Source: Chromatiales bacterium (ex Bugula neritina AB1)
Lineage (GTDB): Bacteria; Pseudomonadota; Gammaproteobacteria; Granulosicoccales; Granulosicoccaceae
Assembly: GCA_001730015.1 (NCBI GenBank)
Contig: MDLA01000192.1
Span: 145,462-209,461, forward strand
Direction: 5' to 3'
DNA length: 64,000 bases
A program made the translations under genes and the position numbers. Each line of letters opens with the position of its first letter. Positions within the stretch are counted from its first letter, which is position 1. A model generated the notes under the pieces. That model was given only the letters and a program-made list of their open reading frames with translations. It was not told where the DNA came from and did no database searches. Positions 17,292 through 26,358 of this stretch are shown in pieces.

Positions 17292-18641
17292 TTATCGCCG
17301 AGCCTGCAAAGACAGCATCCGCTCTCTAACCTGCTCTTCATCAAAGCTGTAGACCGAGCTATCGGTTACAGAAATCGCACGCTCATAATGCTGCACCGCC
17401 AGACCATATTCTCCGATATTATCCAGCGCTACCGCCAGATTATAGAGATTATCCGCTTCTCCTCCTGCCACCTCGACAGCACGCGAGTACGCCCATCTCG
17501 AATCGGCCCAACGTGAATTGCGGCTGTAGTAATTGCCCAGTGCGGCATACAAAGGCCCGGAGTTGGCAGGGTGGGAGTTAAATATCCGTTGTGCGTGCAA
17601 TGTCATTTCACTTTCGATTTCATTTGACTGACCCGGCAAGTTCAACATCGCCGAATACGCTGTAGCATCACGAGGATCGAGCGAGAGCAAATGACGATAG
17701 CGACTTCCTGCAAGACTGATATCACCCAGCTGCTGCGCACTGGCCGCAACTCCAAGGTTTGCATCTCTGTGATAAGGATCGAACTGCAGCGCCCTGCCAT
17801 AGAACGATGCGGCCAGCGCAAAATCGGCTTCCTGATACGCCCGGTAGCCCTGACTTACAAGTCGGGAAATTTCTGATCCTCCCTCTGCCACAACACTAGC
17901 GCGCTTAAGCTGATCAGCAGTTGAAACGGCTGTCACTTCCTCTTTTGACACTGACGTTGTGATTTCTGTAACCGTTACAACCGGCCTTTCAATCTGCCCA
18001 CCGACCGTTGCGGTTTTCGCCGGCTTCTCTGCAACTACAGCGCGCAACGTTCTGTTTTCATCGACAAGCTGCTGCAACTGGCTACTCTGGCTCGCAAGCT
18101 CAATTCTGAGTGCAGCCAGCTCGTGCTGCACTGCGGTTAGATCAACAGCTGATTTATCAGCCGGGCTATTTGCAACACGATGAGATGGCTCATCCTGTGC
18201 TGGCGCATTTTCTTCATCTGTATTAGAACCCGCAACAACGGATTCCGATTTATCCGGGTGGCTTTGTGCAGTTTTTTGCAATTCTCTATCAGCTACCTGG
18301 CTTGCAGCGGTTTTTTTAATCTCAGACGGCTCATTTACAGTGCCAGAGGGTAAGGGAGGAGTCTGGTCAGTTTGATATTGATTATTACGATCCAGATGGG
18401 CATTCAAACGAACATCGAGCGCCTCACTCTCGCGCTGCAGCAACGCATATTCGCGCTCAAAGTAGGCATCGTTCTGGATTAATAGTACATAGACCCCACC
18501 GAATAAGCCGAAAGCTGCTACTGCAATAATCACATAGAAAAGCGTATCCAGATTGCGAACCTGCATCATCAACTCTGACTGATGCGCAGCACCACCATCA
18601 GGTTTACGGGCTGTACTGGCTTCGTTGCTCAATGCCGTCAA
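17292..18641 (-). CDS. Membrane-anchored TPR protein next to MshL-like secretin
   Basis: This 449-residue protein has a short cytoplasmic start, one membrane helix at about 35-55 (YVIIAVAAFGLFGGVYVLL), then a Ser/Glu/Gln-rich linker with coiled-coil stretches to about 240. The C-terminal region holds TPR-like repeats (YRAYQEADFALAASFYGRALQFDPYHRDANLGVAAS, shown here only as a span near 270-305, then SRYRHLLSLDPRDATAY and NLYNLAVALDNIGEYGLAV). It resembles MshN of MSHA pilus loci in layout. The start at 18641 is a TTG overlapping the secretin stop codon. Met25 would place the start just before the helix. It may scaffold the secretin. Confidence 0.75.
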   Translation of the reverse strand: MTALSNEASTARKPDGGAAHQSELMMQVRNLDTLFYVIIAVAAFGLFGGVYVLLIQNDAYFEREYALLQRESEALDVRLNAHLDRNNQYQTDQTPPLPSGTVNEPSEIKKTAASQVADRELQKTAQSHPDKSESVVAGSNTDEENAPAQDEPSHRVANSPADKSAVDLTAVQHELAALRIELASQSSQLQQLVDENRTLRAVVAEKPAKTATVGGQIERPVVTVTEITTSVSKEEVTAVSTADQLKRASVVAEGGSEISRLVSQGYRAYQEADFALAASFYGRALQFDPYHRDANLGVAASAQQLGDISLAGSRYRHLLSLDPRDATAYSAMLNLPGQSNEIESEMTLHAQRIFNSHPANSGPLYAALGNYYSRNSRWADSRWAYSRAVEVAGGEADNLYNLAVALDNIGEYGLAVQHYERAISVTDSSVYSFDEEQVRERMLSLQARR

Positions 18642-20404
18642 CGCAATAATCCGCTACCCGTAGAAGAAGGTAGTCCGGATGCGGTGTTTGCTTCCATCAG
18701 CAAACGGTTATCCTCGACCGGTATAAAACGGTTTAGGCGTCGGTAATTTTGTCTTGAGGCAGACTCGCGCAGTACGGTCGGCCGCAAAAAGACCAGTAGT
18801 TCTGTTTTTTCTAAATTTTTCACGTCTTGCGCAAACAATTTGCCGAGTAACGGGATGCGATTAAGCCCGGGAAGGCCGGTATTTCTATTATCCACCTTAT
18901 TTTGCATCAGACCGCCAATGATTGCGACCTCTCCACTTTTCACCCTGATTACAGATTCCATCTCCCGCACCTGAATTTCTGGTATCAGGTTTCGTACCTG
19001 CGCTTGTCCAGCCAGTGCCGGACTGGGGTCTTCAGCAAATTTCAGTATCCGCGAAATTGTTGGACGGACATTAAGAATTACATCGTCCGAGTAATTAATA
19101 AACGGCGTCACATTCATCACCAGCCCGACCGGCAGCGAATGCACAGTGCTATCCACAATAGTTCGTTGATCACCATTTTCCCGCTCCAAACGATCCACCT
19201 CAAAAGTAAAGTAGACACGGTTATCAACGACCTTCAAAATCGCTGGCTGGTTATTTAGCGCAATAATTTTTGGACTGGACAGAACTTTGACATCACCAAA
19301 CTGCTGCAGCAGCTTAAGGGTGCCGGACACATCGCCAATACCCGACGCCGGGTCACGATAACTGACAACTCCTGTTGTCGGTGTTGACACCTCAGACGCA
19401 CTGGGAGAGCCGGTGAGCAATTGCGCGAAGCCTATCGATGCAGAACCTGCACTTTCCAGAATACGCCAGTCAACACCGGCTTCAAAATTCTCACTTAGCG
19501 TTACTTCCACTACCGTCGCTTCAATAAATACCTGCCGCTGAGCGCTGGCCACCGTGCGGTCTATCAATGCACCGATATCCCGATGCTGGCTGGACGTGGC
19601 GCGCACCGTAATAAGGCCGGTTTCACGATTAACAAATATATTGCTGTTATCCGCGCGCTCAGCTGCTTCGCCAAAATTGTATTTTTCCCCCAATATGCCC
19701 GCAACGTTCGCTATAAGAGAGCGCCAGAAGTGATTTTCAGATTTGTTTTCAATAGTCATTTGCGAACCATTTGAACCTTCCGCACTATTGCCATCGACAC
19801 CACTACTCAACGAGCCAATCTGCGTCGCCAGATCAACCCGGCTACGGGTACTACGCGATATATTCAGGTAATCAACCCGGTAGCTTTGCAATGCTGGCAC
19901 ATCCGCCTGCACCCGAATTGTCCTGCCAGTAACTTCATAGCGCATCGGAACCTGGCGCGCCATCTTCTGCAAAATTGCCCGTAGCGGCTGGTTAACTGCA
20001 TTCAGTGTTACCAGCCCCTTTATTTCTCCAACGAGATCTAGATCAGATTTCGAATCCTGCGCCAGTGCAAACAATATTTCATCAGCAGCAACCTTGCTGA
20101 CCACAACGCTATAGCGCTCTAAAGGCGGGGTATCAGCAGGAGCGGGCAGCATGGGCAGTGCCGCGGTGGCCAGCGGTATGACCGCCGGAGGTACGGTACT
20201 CAAAAGCTCTTGAGTAACAGCAGCAGTCGTTTTCGGGGACTTTTGACCTACCCCTGCTTCAGGGCCTACGGTCTGACACGCAATAAGAGCGGGCAACAGA
20301 AAACATAAACCACAACGTACAACAAACGGGAATCTATTAGTTCCCGGTATTTCTACATCAACACTACAGCACATAGAGTCACATCCTGGTTCTACTACCG
20401 CCAT
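18638..20404 (-). CDS. mshL: MshL-like secretin lipoprotein
   Basis: This 588-residue secretin of the type II/IV pilus family has a lipoprotein signal ending in LIACQ near residue 44. N-terminal domains (VAADEILFALAQDSKSDLDL; VTLNAVNQPLRAILQKMARQ) match the STN/N-domain part of MshL. The secretin domain runs from about 290 to 560, with VEVTLSENFEAGVDWRIL, SSPKIIALNNQPAILKV and VIRVKSGEVAIIGGLM. Secretins form a gated outer-membrane ring. The frame begins at ATG 20404, but ATG 20374 has a better ribosome site (AGGA nine bases upstream). No other pilus gene lies beside it except the TPR gene it overlaps. Confidence 0.85.
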   Translation of the reverse strand: MAVVEPGCDSMCCSVDVEIPGTNRFPFVVRCGLCFLLPALIACQTVGPEAGVGQKSPKTTAAVTQELLSTVPPAVIPLATAALPMLPAPADTPPLERYSVVVSKVAADEILFALAQDSKSDLDLVGEIKGLVTLNAVNQPLRAILQKMARQVPMRYEVTGRTIRVQADVPALQSYRVDYLNISRSTRSRVDLATQIGSLSSGVDGNSAEGSNGSQMTIENKSENHFWRSLIANVAGILGEKYNFGEAAERADNSNIFVNRETGLITVRATSSQHRDIGALIDRTVASAQRQVFIEATVVEVTLSENFEAGVDWRILESAGSASIGFAQLLTGSPSASEVSTPTTGVVSYRDPASGIGDVSGTLKLLQQFGDVKVLSSPKIIALNNQPAILKVVDNRVYFTFEVDRLERENGDQRTIVDSTVHSLPVGLVMNVTPFINYSDDVILNVRPTISRILKFAEDPSPALAGQAQVRNLIPEIQVREMESVIRVKSGEVAIIGGLMQNKVDNRNTGLPGLNRIPLLGKLFAQDVKNLEKTELLVFLRPTVLRESASRQNYRRLNRFIPVEDNRLLMEANTASGLPSSTGSGLLR

Positions 20405-20625
20405 ACAACGGTAGAACCCGTTACTTCAGAGAAATTAGCGCTAACGCGCAGCGCCTGCTCAGAGCAAGTACCATTCCGATGCTGAAATATTGTGCGTCAG
20501 CAAGCCGTCATCTGACGCAGCAGTTAAAAAATAAACTCAAAGCCTGTACAAAAAAAGCAACAATCACTCGATTAACGCACAATCTGTCGTCGAAACCTAT
20601 ACAACATGCAGGATTGTCGATCTCA

Positions 20626-21084
20626 ATGTTTAATATTGTTCTCTTTGAGCCAGAGATACCACCCAACACCGGAAACATTATGCGGCTGTGCGCCAACACC
20701 GGCTGTTCATTACATTTGATTGAACCAATAGGATTCGAGCTGGACGAAAAACGTGTCAAACGGGCTGGTCTGGATTATCGCGATCTATCCGTCACCAAAC
20801 GCTGGAGCAGCCTTGATGATTACCTCAGTGAGCAGTTGCCCGCAAGCATCTACGCATTTACCACCAAAGGCAGTTGCATTTATACCGACACATCTTTCAA
20901 ACCAGGCGATACATTATTATTCGGGCCGGAAACTCGTGGCCTACCCGCGTCGATTCTCGACTCACTGCTGCCCGCGCAAAAGTTGCGTTTACCAATGATG
21001 CAGGGCAGCCGAAGTCTGAATTTGTCGAACACGGTGGCAATTGCAGTCTATGAGGGATGGCGGCAAAATCAATTTACCGTATAA
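20626..21084 (+). CDS. trmL: tRNA (cytidine(34)-2'-O)-methyltransferase TrmL
   Basis: This 152-residue SPOUT-class enzyme has the usual TrmL/YibK length. It begins MFNIVLFEPEIPPNTGNIMRL. Further motifs are LIEPIGFELDEKRVKRAGLDY, LLFGPETRGLP and RSLNLSNTVAIAVYEGWRQ, the last forming the trefoil-knot SAM site. The enzyme methylates the 2'-O of nucleotide 34 in tRNA-Leu isoacceptors. I chose the ATG at 20626 because homology starts exactly there; a longer frame from 20479 has no family-like sequence. It converges with gpsA after 30 bases. Proximity to gpsA-secB-grxC-yibN mirrors E. coli. Confidence 0.95.
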   Translation: MFNIVLFEPEIPPNTGNIMRLCANTGCSLHLIEPIGFELDEKRVKRAGLDYRDLSVTKRWSSLDDYLSEQLPASIYAFTTKGSCIYTDTSFKPGDTLLFGPETRGLPASILDSLLPAQKLRLPMMQGSRSLNLSNTVAIAVYEGWRQNQFTV

Positions 21085-21114
21085 AGCCAGCGCGCGGCAC
21101 AGCCGCAGCAGGTT

Positions 21115-22119
21115 CTACCCGGCCTCTTGCCTACGCTCACGGCTCAGCAAAGCCTCGACCGCAGCAGTGGCAGATTTGCTGCCCTCAACCACTTCATAGA
21201 CTTGCTGCACTATCGGCATATCAACATCGTGTTGTTGCGCCAGACGCACTGCAACCCGGGTCGCTGCAATGCCTTCGACTGCCTGGCCAATCTGCTTACA
21301 GGCTGCATCAACAGACAAACCCTCAGCCAGTGCCAGCCCAAAGCGACGATTACGGGATTGATTATCAGTACAGGTTAGTACCAGATCTCCCATCCCCGAC
21401 AGACCCATTAGAGTTTCCTGTCGAGCACCAAGCTTCATACCCAGGCGAGACAACTCAGCCAGACCCCGTGTAATTAATGCCACCCTGGCATTCGCACCAA
21501 AATGTAAACCATCGGAAATGCCGGCAGCAATTGCGTAGACGTTTTTTAATGCCCCACCGAGCTGGACTCCGTTAAGGTCATTCGTGGTGTAGGCACGAAA
21601 GCGATCCGTATGCAGCCACTCACTTACAGCAAGGCTGTAGTCCGGTTTGCCAGATGCCACTGCAATCGCCGTCGGCAAACGCGACGCTAGCTCAGTGGCA
21701 AAAGTAGGGCCGGACAGCACCGCGGTATTTGCCTCTTCACCGAGTTTTGCGGCAAGTACGGTACTCAGGAATTGTCCCTTCTCGCGATCCAGGCCCTTAC
21801 AGGCCCACATGACACCACACTGCCTGCCACGGATTGTTATTAGCTGATCAATCACATCGCCAAAGCTGCCACTGGGTACGGCAACGAGCACATCACTAAC
21901 GCCCGCTAGTGCGCTTGTCAGATCTGTTGTACAGTCAAGCCCCGCTGCCAGAGTTATACCCGGCAGATACCGGGTATTCTCGCGTTGATTGACAATCACC
22001 GAAGCCGTTTCACTACTACGGCTCCACAACACTACACGATGACCGCAACTGGCAAGATGACTGGCGAGTGCGGTACCCCAGCTGCCCGCCCCTAACACAG
22101 CAATTTCTTTCACAAACAA
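21115..22119 (-). CDS. gpsA: Glycerol-3-phosphate dehydrogenase [NAD(P)+]
   Basis: This 334-residue cytoplasmic enzyme has an N-terminal Rossmann motif (IAVLGAGSWGTALASHLA), the catalytic Lys region (GALKNVYAIAAGISDGL) and the substrate-binding segment (GMGDLVLTCTDNQSRNRRFG). It reduces dihydroxyacetone phosphate to sn-glycerol-3-phosphate for phospholipid synthesis. It lies 36 bases downstream of secB on the same strand. The order yibN-grxC-secB-gpsA is the one seen in E. coli and many gammaproteobacteria. Sequence and length are ordinary. Confidence 0.97.
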   Translation of the reverse strand: MFVKEIAVLGAGSWGTALASHLASCGHRVVLWSRSSETASVIVNQRENTRYLPGITLAAGLDCTTDLTSALAGVSDVLVAVPSGSFGDVIDQLITIRGRQCGVMWACKGLDREKGQFLSTVLAAKLGEEANTAVLSGPTFATELASRLPTAIAVASGKPDYSLAVSEWLHTDRFRAYTTNDLNGVQLGGALKNVYAIAAGISDGLHFGANARVALITRGLAELSRLGMKLGARQETLMGLSGMGDLVLTCTDNQSRNRRFGLALAEGLSVDAACKQIGQAVEGIAATRVAVRLAQQHDVDMPIVQQVYEVVEGSKSATAAVEALLSRERRQEAG

Positions 22120-22155
22120 ACCGTCGTTAAAGCAAAGTACTGCCTGAAAAACATA

Positions 22156-22656
22156 CTAATGCTGTGTTTCAGAGGCAGGTGCTGCTTGCGGCTTCTTTGA
22201 TTCCATGTGTTGCGCGTACAATGCATCAAAGTTAATCGGATCAAGCAGCAATTGCGGGAAGCCGCCCTTCACCGCCAGATCAGAGATTACCTCCCGTGCA
22301 AACGGAAAAAGTACACTCGGCGTGTAACTTCCCAGCAGATGGCCCATCTCGCCCTCTGCAAATCCGGATATGGTAAACAGGCCAGCCTGCTTGACTTCAG
22401 TCAGATACGCAGACTTTCCAGCCAGATCCACTGTCACGGTAATCATCAATGTACATTCGTAGATATCATCTTTGATGTTCCGGCTTTCCGTGTTCAGCTG
22501 CACCTTCACTTCCGGCGCCCATTGTGCCTGCTCGGTAAAAATCTCGGTTGATCTCGGCGTCTCGAAAGAAACATCTTTGATATAAACCTTCTGAATCCGG
22601 TAAACCTGGGTTTTACCGGTTTCTCCGCCTGCCGCCGCTTCTGTTTCTTCAGCCAT
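22156..22656 (-). CDS. secB: Protein-export chaperone SecB
   Basis: This 166-residue protein has an acidic N-terminus and the conserved SecB core: RIQKVYIKDVSFETPRS, then WAPEVKVQLNTESRNI, HLLGSYTPSVLFPFAREVIS and PQLLLDPINFDALYAQ. SecB forms tetramers that hold preproteins unfolded and hand them to SecA. It sits between grxC (159 bases upstream) and gpsA (36 bases downstream) in a conserved housekeeping operon. The last 15 residues are a variable Ala/Pro-rich tail, as is common. No anomalies. Confidence 0.97.
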   Translation of the reverse strand: MAEETEAAAGGETGKTQVYRIQKVYIKDVSFETPRSTEIFTEQAQWAPEVKVQLNTESRNIKDDIYECTLMITVTVDLAGKSAYLTEVKQAGLFTISGFAEGEMGHLLGSYTPSVLFPFAREVISDLAVKGGFPQLLLDPINFDALYAQHMESKKPQAAPASETQH

Positions 22657-22815
22657 TAATAATTAAGTCCCGTGAATATAGAGTTCGTTAGTATTCTAGT
22701 GAATTGATTCGACACATGCAGAATTTGCACAGCTCAAACCAGATTTCACAACCGTTCATAGAATGGCTGTGCCACGCTTTAGCGGAATAGATCACGCCTG
22801 GAGTAAGTACAGCAG

Positions 22816-23079
22816 CTAACCCGACAATACCTGATCTAGCTGACCCGTTGCTTCCAGTTCCGACAAATCATCAAAACCACCAATATGGTGATCACCAACA
22901 AAGATCTGCGGTACGGTGCGTCTACCGCTACGCTGTTTCATGATGTCGAGCTGCTCATGATCCTGATCAACCCGAATGGTCTCGTATACAACATTTTTTT
23001 TGTCAAGCAAACGCATGGCCGCTTTGCAGAACCCACAAAGTCCAGTCGCATAGATCAGTACATTACTATTTTCAGACAT
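22816..23079 (-). CDS. grxC: Glutaredoxin 3 (GrxC) with CGFC active site
   Basis: This 87-residue thioredoxin-fold protein starts at ATG 23079 (MSENSNVLIYATG). The redox motif at residues 15-18 is CGFC, where classical GrxC proteins have CPYC. The cis-Pro and GSH-binding segment TVPQIFVGDHHIGGFDDL is normal. It reduces disulfides with glutathione. A longer frame from 23121 adds only non-conserved residues. Neighbours are yibN upstream, separated by an inverted-repeat element, and secB downstream. Loss of the Pro and Tyr may alter the redox potential or permit cluster binding; that is inference. Confidence 0.93.
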   Translation of the reverse strand: MSENSNVLIYATGLCGFCKAAMRLLDKKNVVYETIRVDQDHEQLDIMKQRSGRRTVPQIFVGDHHIGGFDDLSELEATGQLDQVLSG

Positions 23080-23157
23080 TCTACCCTCGAACCGTGCCGC
23101 CCCGGGGCTACGGACATTCATTGATATCAGATTTAAGCCAGGTGGCTGTCCAGGAGC

Positions 23158-23306
23158 CTGTCCGGGAATCAGGATCTACTGCGGACGCGATCTTTTGGTC
23201 AGCTATTCCGATCAATTTCGTTAAAGAAGAACAACTATTCGCCTCTAATGATCAAATTATCTGGCCAAAAGACCGCATCCGCAGTAGATCATTCATTCTC
23301 GGACAG
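23158..23306. repeat. Large imperfect inverted repeat (MITE-like or IS remnant)
   Basis: Two arms of about 57 bases, 23158-23214 and the reverse complement of 23249-23306, match at roughly four in five positions. They include an uninterrupted 13-base block (GATCTACTGCGGA). The arms are separated by 34 bases. Transcription would give a long hairpin. It occupies most of the gap between yibN and grxC, genes that are close in related genomes. The arms could be terminal repeats of a small non-autonomous mobile element with almost no core. I saw no second copy in the window, no transposase and no certain target-site duplication. Confidence 0.75.
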
Positions 23307-23310
23307 CAAC

Positions 23311-23739
23311 CTAGCCTTTAGTAGATATGGGCATCGTTGCTTTTTCCCAACCACCGAGACCGCCGGCCAGTGTATATACAGATTCAAAATTTGCTTTACG
23401 CAATTTACCCGCCGCACGGGAAGCTCGCGGGCCATTGGAACAATATAAAATGATGGGCTTTTTCTGAAACTTTTCCAGCTCGGTCATGCGCTTGTCGAAA
23501 TTGCTCATCGGTATATGTCGAGCCCCGAGAATATGGCCTTTTTTGTATTCGGAATCATCACGCACATCAACAAAAATCGCATCTTCGTCATTTTGCAGGC
23601 GAGTTGCCTCTGTCGGGCTGAGTTGCTTAACGCCGGAAAATAGACGCTGATATTCAAAGAAAGCTATCATGCCGATCACCGCAGCTAATGCGAAAAACAA
23701 AATAGGATGATTGCCCACAAATTCCGGTATACGATTCAT
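23311..23739 (-). CDS. yibN: Membrane-anchored rhodanese-like protein (YibN type)
   Basis: This 142-residue protein starts at ATG 23739, with a membrane helix at residues 11-28 (PILFFALAAVIGMIAFF) and a single rhodanese domain. Conserved features are IFVDVRDDSEYKKGHILGARHIP and the active loop around Cys100 (LYCSNGPRASRAA). It resembles E. coli YibN, which also sits just upstream of grxC-secB-gpsA. Single-domain rhodaneses carry persulfide sulfur; the physiological acceptor is not known for this type. A longer frame to 23817 adds non-conserved residues. The inverted repeat begins five bases after its stop codon. Confidence 0.9.
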   Translation of the reverse strand: MNRIPEFVGNHPILFFALAAVIGMIAFFEYQRLFSGVKQLSPTEATRLQNDEDAIFVDVRDDSEYKKGHILGARHIPMSNFDKRMTELEKFQKKPIILYCSNGPRASRAAGKLRKANFESVYTLAGGLGGWEKATMPISTKG

Positions 23740-24015
23740 AATACGGTCAGTTAGTTGGGTTGTAATATACGGTGTGGTTGCGACATCGCGAGCGCTTGTC
23801 CACGCGCGATAATACACGTACAGCCTTTTTTTTGCGCATGTATTTTATCTGAACCGCCAGTCATCAGGCCGGCATAAGTACGTGAGCCGCTGTGTTCAGG
23901 CAAGAACCAATCCGCAGGAATTTCATGCCGATCTCAAAATTTCAGTGACCAGCCAAACCTCAATGACCAGTCACACCGTGATAACCGATTCAATCAGCGC
24001 AGGAATCAACGGCCC

Positions 24016-25185
24016 GTGAACGAGGAGTCTATTCTCTACACCATTTTCCTGATTTTCACAGGTGCATCTATTGTCGCCACCGCGGCCTTGTTCGCCCGCC
24101 AATCATTGCTGGTGGCATACATTGTTGTCGGCTTGCTGGCAGGACCACACATTAGTGGCCTGATCTCCGATCCGGCCCTTATCACCGATATTGCTAATGT
24201 CGGTATTATTTTTCTGCTGTTTCTACTGGGTCTGAATCTGGAGCCGGACGATCTCAGAAACCTGTTGCGCGAGGCCACAGTTGTGACCCTGATCAGCAGT
24301 AGCGCATTCGCCTTTTGCGGTTTTTCCATCGCCCTTTTTTTTGGATTTACAGCAACAGACAGCGTTGTAATCGGTGCAACGTTGATGTTTTCTTCCACCA
24401 TTGTCGGCCTCAAATTACTGCCGACAAGCGCTTTGCATCATCAGCGCATGGGTGAAATCATCGTCAGTATTCTGCTCCTTCAGGATATGATCGCCGTCAT
24501 TGTGCTGTTACTGCTTCAAGGTATTGGCAGTGACGGATCGCCTCTGTTTGAAGTCATTCGAGCATTGCTGCTACTGCCACTGATAAGTACCGCGGCCTAC
24601 TTTGCTTCCAGACATCTGCTTTCCAGGCTGTTTATCCGATTCGATCAGATCAGTGAGTATATATTTCTACTCACCCTTGGCTGGTGCCTTGGAATTGCAG
24701 AGCTTGCACATGCTATCGGGCTATCACACGAGATAGGCGCATTTATCGCCGGAGTCACACTGGCCGCCAACCCGATTGCACGCTTTATTGCAGAAAGCCT
24801 CAAGCCTCTGCGGGACTTCTTCCTCATTATGTTCTTCTTCGGTCTCGGCGCCGGATTCGACGTGTCGCGAGTTACTCAAGTAATTGTACCGGCAACTGTT
24901 CTGGCAATCGCAGCCATTCTCCTGAAACCTCTGGTTTTCAGGCTGCTACTGAGACGGGAAAAAGAAAAGAAAAGTATCGCCGGGGAGATTGGCGTACGCC
25001 TGGGGCAAATCAGTGAATTTTCGCTACTGGTTGCTGTTGTCGCAACCAGCACCGGAATTATCACCGCACGTGCATCCATGACAATTCAGACTGCAACCAT
25101 ACTGACCTTTGTGCTGTCTTCCTACTGGATAGTCATGCGCTACCCGACACCAATCGCCAACGATGAAAAACTGCGTCGAGATTAA
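24016..25185 (+). CDS. Monovalent cation:proton antiporter-2 family protein
   Basis: This 389-residue membrane protein has 11-12 hydrophobic segments of the Na+/H+ exchanger (CPA2/KefB-like) fold. Typical family segments are LLVAYIVVGLLAGPH, NVGIIFLLFLLGLNLEPDDLR, FSSTIVGLKLLP and LSHEIGAFIAGVTLA. Unlike KefB or KefC it stops after the membrane domain, with no RCK/TrkA-N regulatory domain. The ion (K+ or Na+) cannot be decided. The start is GTG at 24016. It diverges from yibN across a 276-base gap and converges with a cytochrome c gene only two bases after its stop. Confidence 0.88.
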   Translation: MNEESILYTIFLIFTGASIVATAALFARQSLLVAYIVVGLLAGPHISGLISDPALITDIANVGIIFLLFLLGLNLEPDDLRNLLREATVVTLISSSAFAFCGFSIALFFGFTATDSVVIGATLMFSSTIVGLKLLPTSALHHQRMGEIIVSILLLQDMIAVIVLLLLQGIGSDGSPLFEVIRALLLLPLISTAAYFASRHLLSRLFIRFDQISEYIFLLTLGWCLGIAELAHAIGLSHEIGAFIAGVTLAANPIARFIAESLKPLRDFFLIMFFFGLGAGFDVSRVTQVIVPATVLAIAAILLKPLVFRLLLRREKEKKSIAGEIGVRLGQISEFSLLVAVVATSTGIITARASMTIQTATILTFVLSSYWIVMRYPTPIANDEKLRRD

Positions 25186-25187
25186 GA

Positions 25188-26150
25188 TTATTTAGTGAGC
25201 ATATACTCGATAGCCCAGCGCAGCTCTTCATCACTAAGCTGGCTCCCTCCGCGAGGCTGCATAGCGCCTACACCAGAGATCACACTGGCCAGCAAGCCGT
25301 CAACGCCATTTTCCATGCGTTGTTCCCAGACTGCCTTGTCACCGTATCTGGGGGCATCGCCAATACCAGATAAATGACAGGCTGCGCACAGAGAGTCCAC
25401 CTGCGCTTTTACTTTCTCAGGCACTTCCGAAGCCGCTATAACCGGCTCATCAATGACGTCCGGCGGTACAACTTCCAGTGGTATTTCTTTGATGCCGGCA
25501 TCCAGAGGTGCAACACTCACTGCATTCACTATCGGTGCCATTGTATTGTTGTCAGATCCGATCGCGGTTTGCAGCAAATGAGCAACAGCCAGACGTAACT
25601 GATCATCATTTAAAGAACTTTCCGCTCGTGCCGGCATACCACCTTTGCCCCTGATAACGCTCGCTGTCAGCGCATCTATTCCCTTTTCCGAGAGCACCTG
25701 CCAGGCACGGCTGTCGTCCATTCGTGGTGCATTACTGATCCCGGTCAAGTGGCAGCCCGCACAGTTAACAGCAACGGTGGCCCGCACCCTGACTGAAATG
25801 GCAGAATCTTCAGTCTCAACTGTCGGGAGCAATTCAGCCGCTTGCACTGATGAAGTAGTAGTCATAGATGCGTCCGTGCCATCAACAAGCTGATCCTGAT
25901 CTACGACCGCCGCACTGACTTCATCTACCGGTGCGGCAACTGAAGGCACAACTGTCCTTACCGACTCGACCCTCGATTGTCCCACAGGGGAAATCTGCTG
26001 CAGAATCCGTTGCACAACCAGCGGATCAGAACCCGGATCCGCCTTTGGCGACAAAAGATTGGCCAACGCAATTATAAAGAGAGTGAACAGCACCAAAGCC
26101 CCGAGAACAAATACAAAAGGCTTATAAAAACTGGAGTCGTCGTGACTCAT
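25188..26150 (-). CDS. Membrane-anchored dihaem c-type cytochrome
   Basis: This 320-residue protein has an N-terminal membrane helix (residues 13-32) and a long linker. Two cytochrome c5-like domains follow: haem 1 at CAGCH (Cys130, Cys133, His134) with probable axial Met172, and haem 2 at CAACH (Cys255, Cys258, His259) with probable Met297. Each domain has the family pattern G-I-x-x-A-P-R and ends in an amphipathic helix (DDQLRLAVAHLL; DEELRWAIEYML). It would carry electrons on the periplasmic face, probably to a terminal oxidase or reductase. The haem lyase system is not in the window. The neighbouring small gene repeats its anchor. Confidence 0.9.
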   Translation of the reverse strand: MSHDDSSFYKPFVFVLGALVLFTLFIIALANLLSPKADPGSDPLVVQRILQQISPVGQSRVESVRTVVPSVAAPVDEVSAAVVDQDQLVDGTDASMTTTSSVQAAELLPTVETEDSAISVRVRATVAVNCAGCHLTGISNAPRMDDSRAWQVLSEKGIDALTASVIRGKGGMPARAESSLNDDQLRLAVAHLLQTAIGSDNNTMAPIVNAVSVAPLDAGIKEIPLEVVPPDVIDEPVIAASEVPEKVKAQVDSLCAACHLSGIGDAPRYGDKAVWEQRMENGVDGLLASVISGVGAMQPRGGSQLSDEELRWAIEYMLTK

Positions 26151-26358
26151 TGGTATCTACACCTATGGTCGATCGATCGCGATTGCACCGGCAACCGCAA
26201 TGCCCGGTTTGCATGCAACGACCGAATCACCGCAGACCGGGGATCCATATTATCTCTTCGTACACACATCATGAGAATGCGAAAAACAAAGAACGGACGG
26301 AACCCCGATTGATCAATATCCGCTGTCGCAAAGGAGTATCGACCAATGAGAACAGGAT

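Noticed and set aside
20479..20625. Upstream extension of the trmL frame by 49 codons
   Set aside because: Family similarity starts exactly at the ATG at 20626 and the extension has no family-like sequence.
23900..24000. Near-repeats of CAGTGACCAG/AATGACCAGTCAC type as a possible repeat array
   Set aside because: Only two short imperfect copies are present, with no regular spacing. This is not a CRISPR array.
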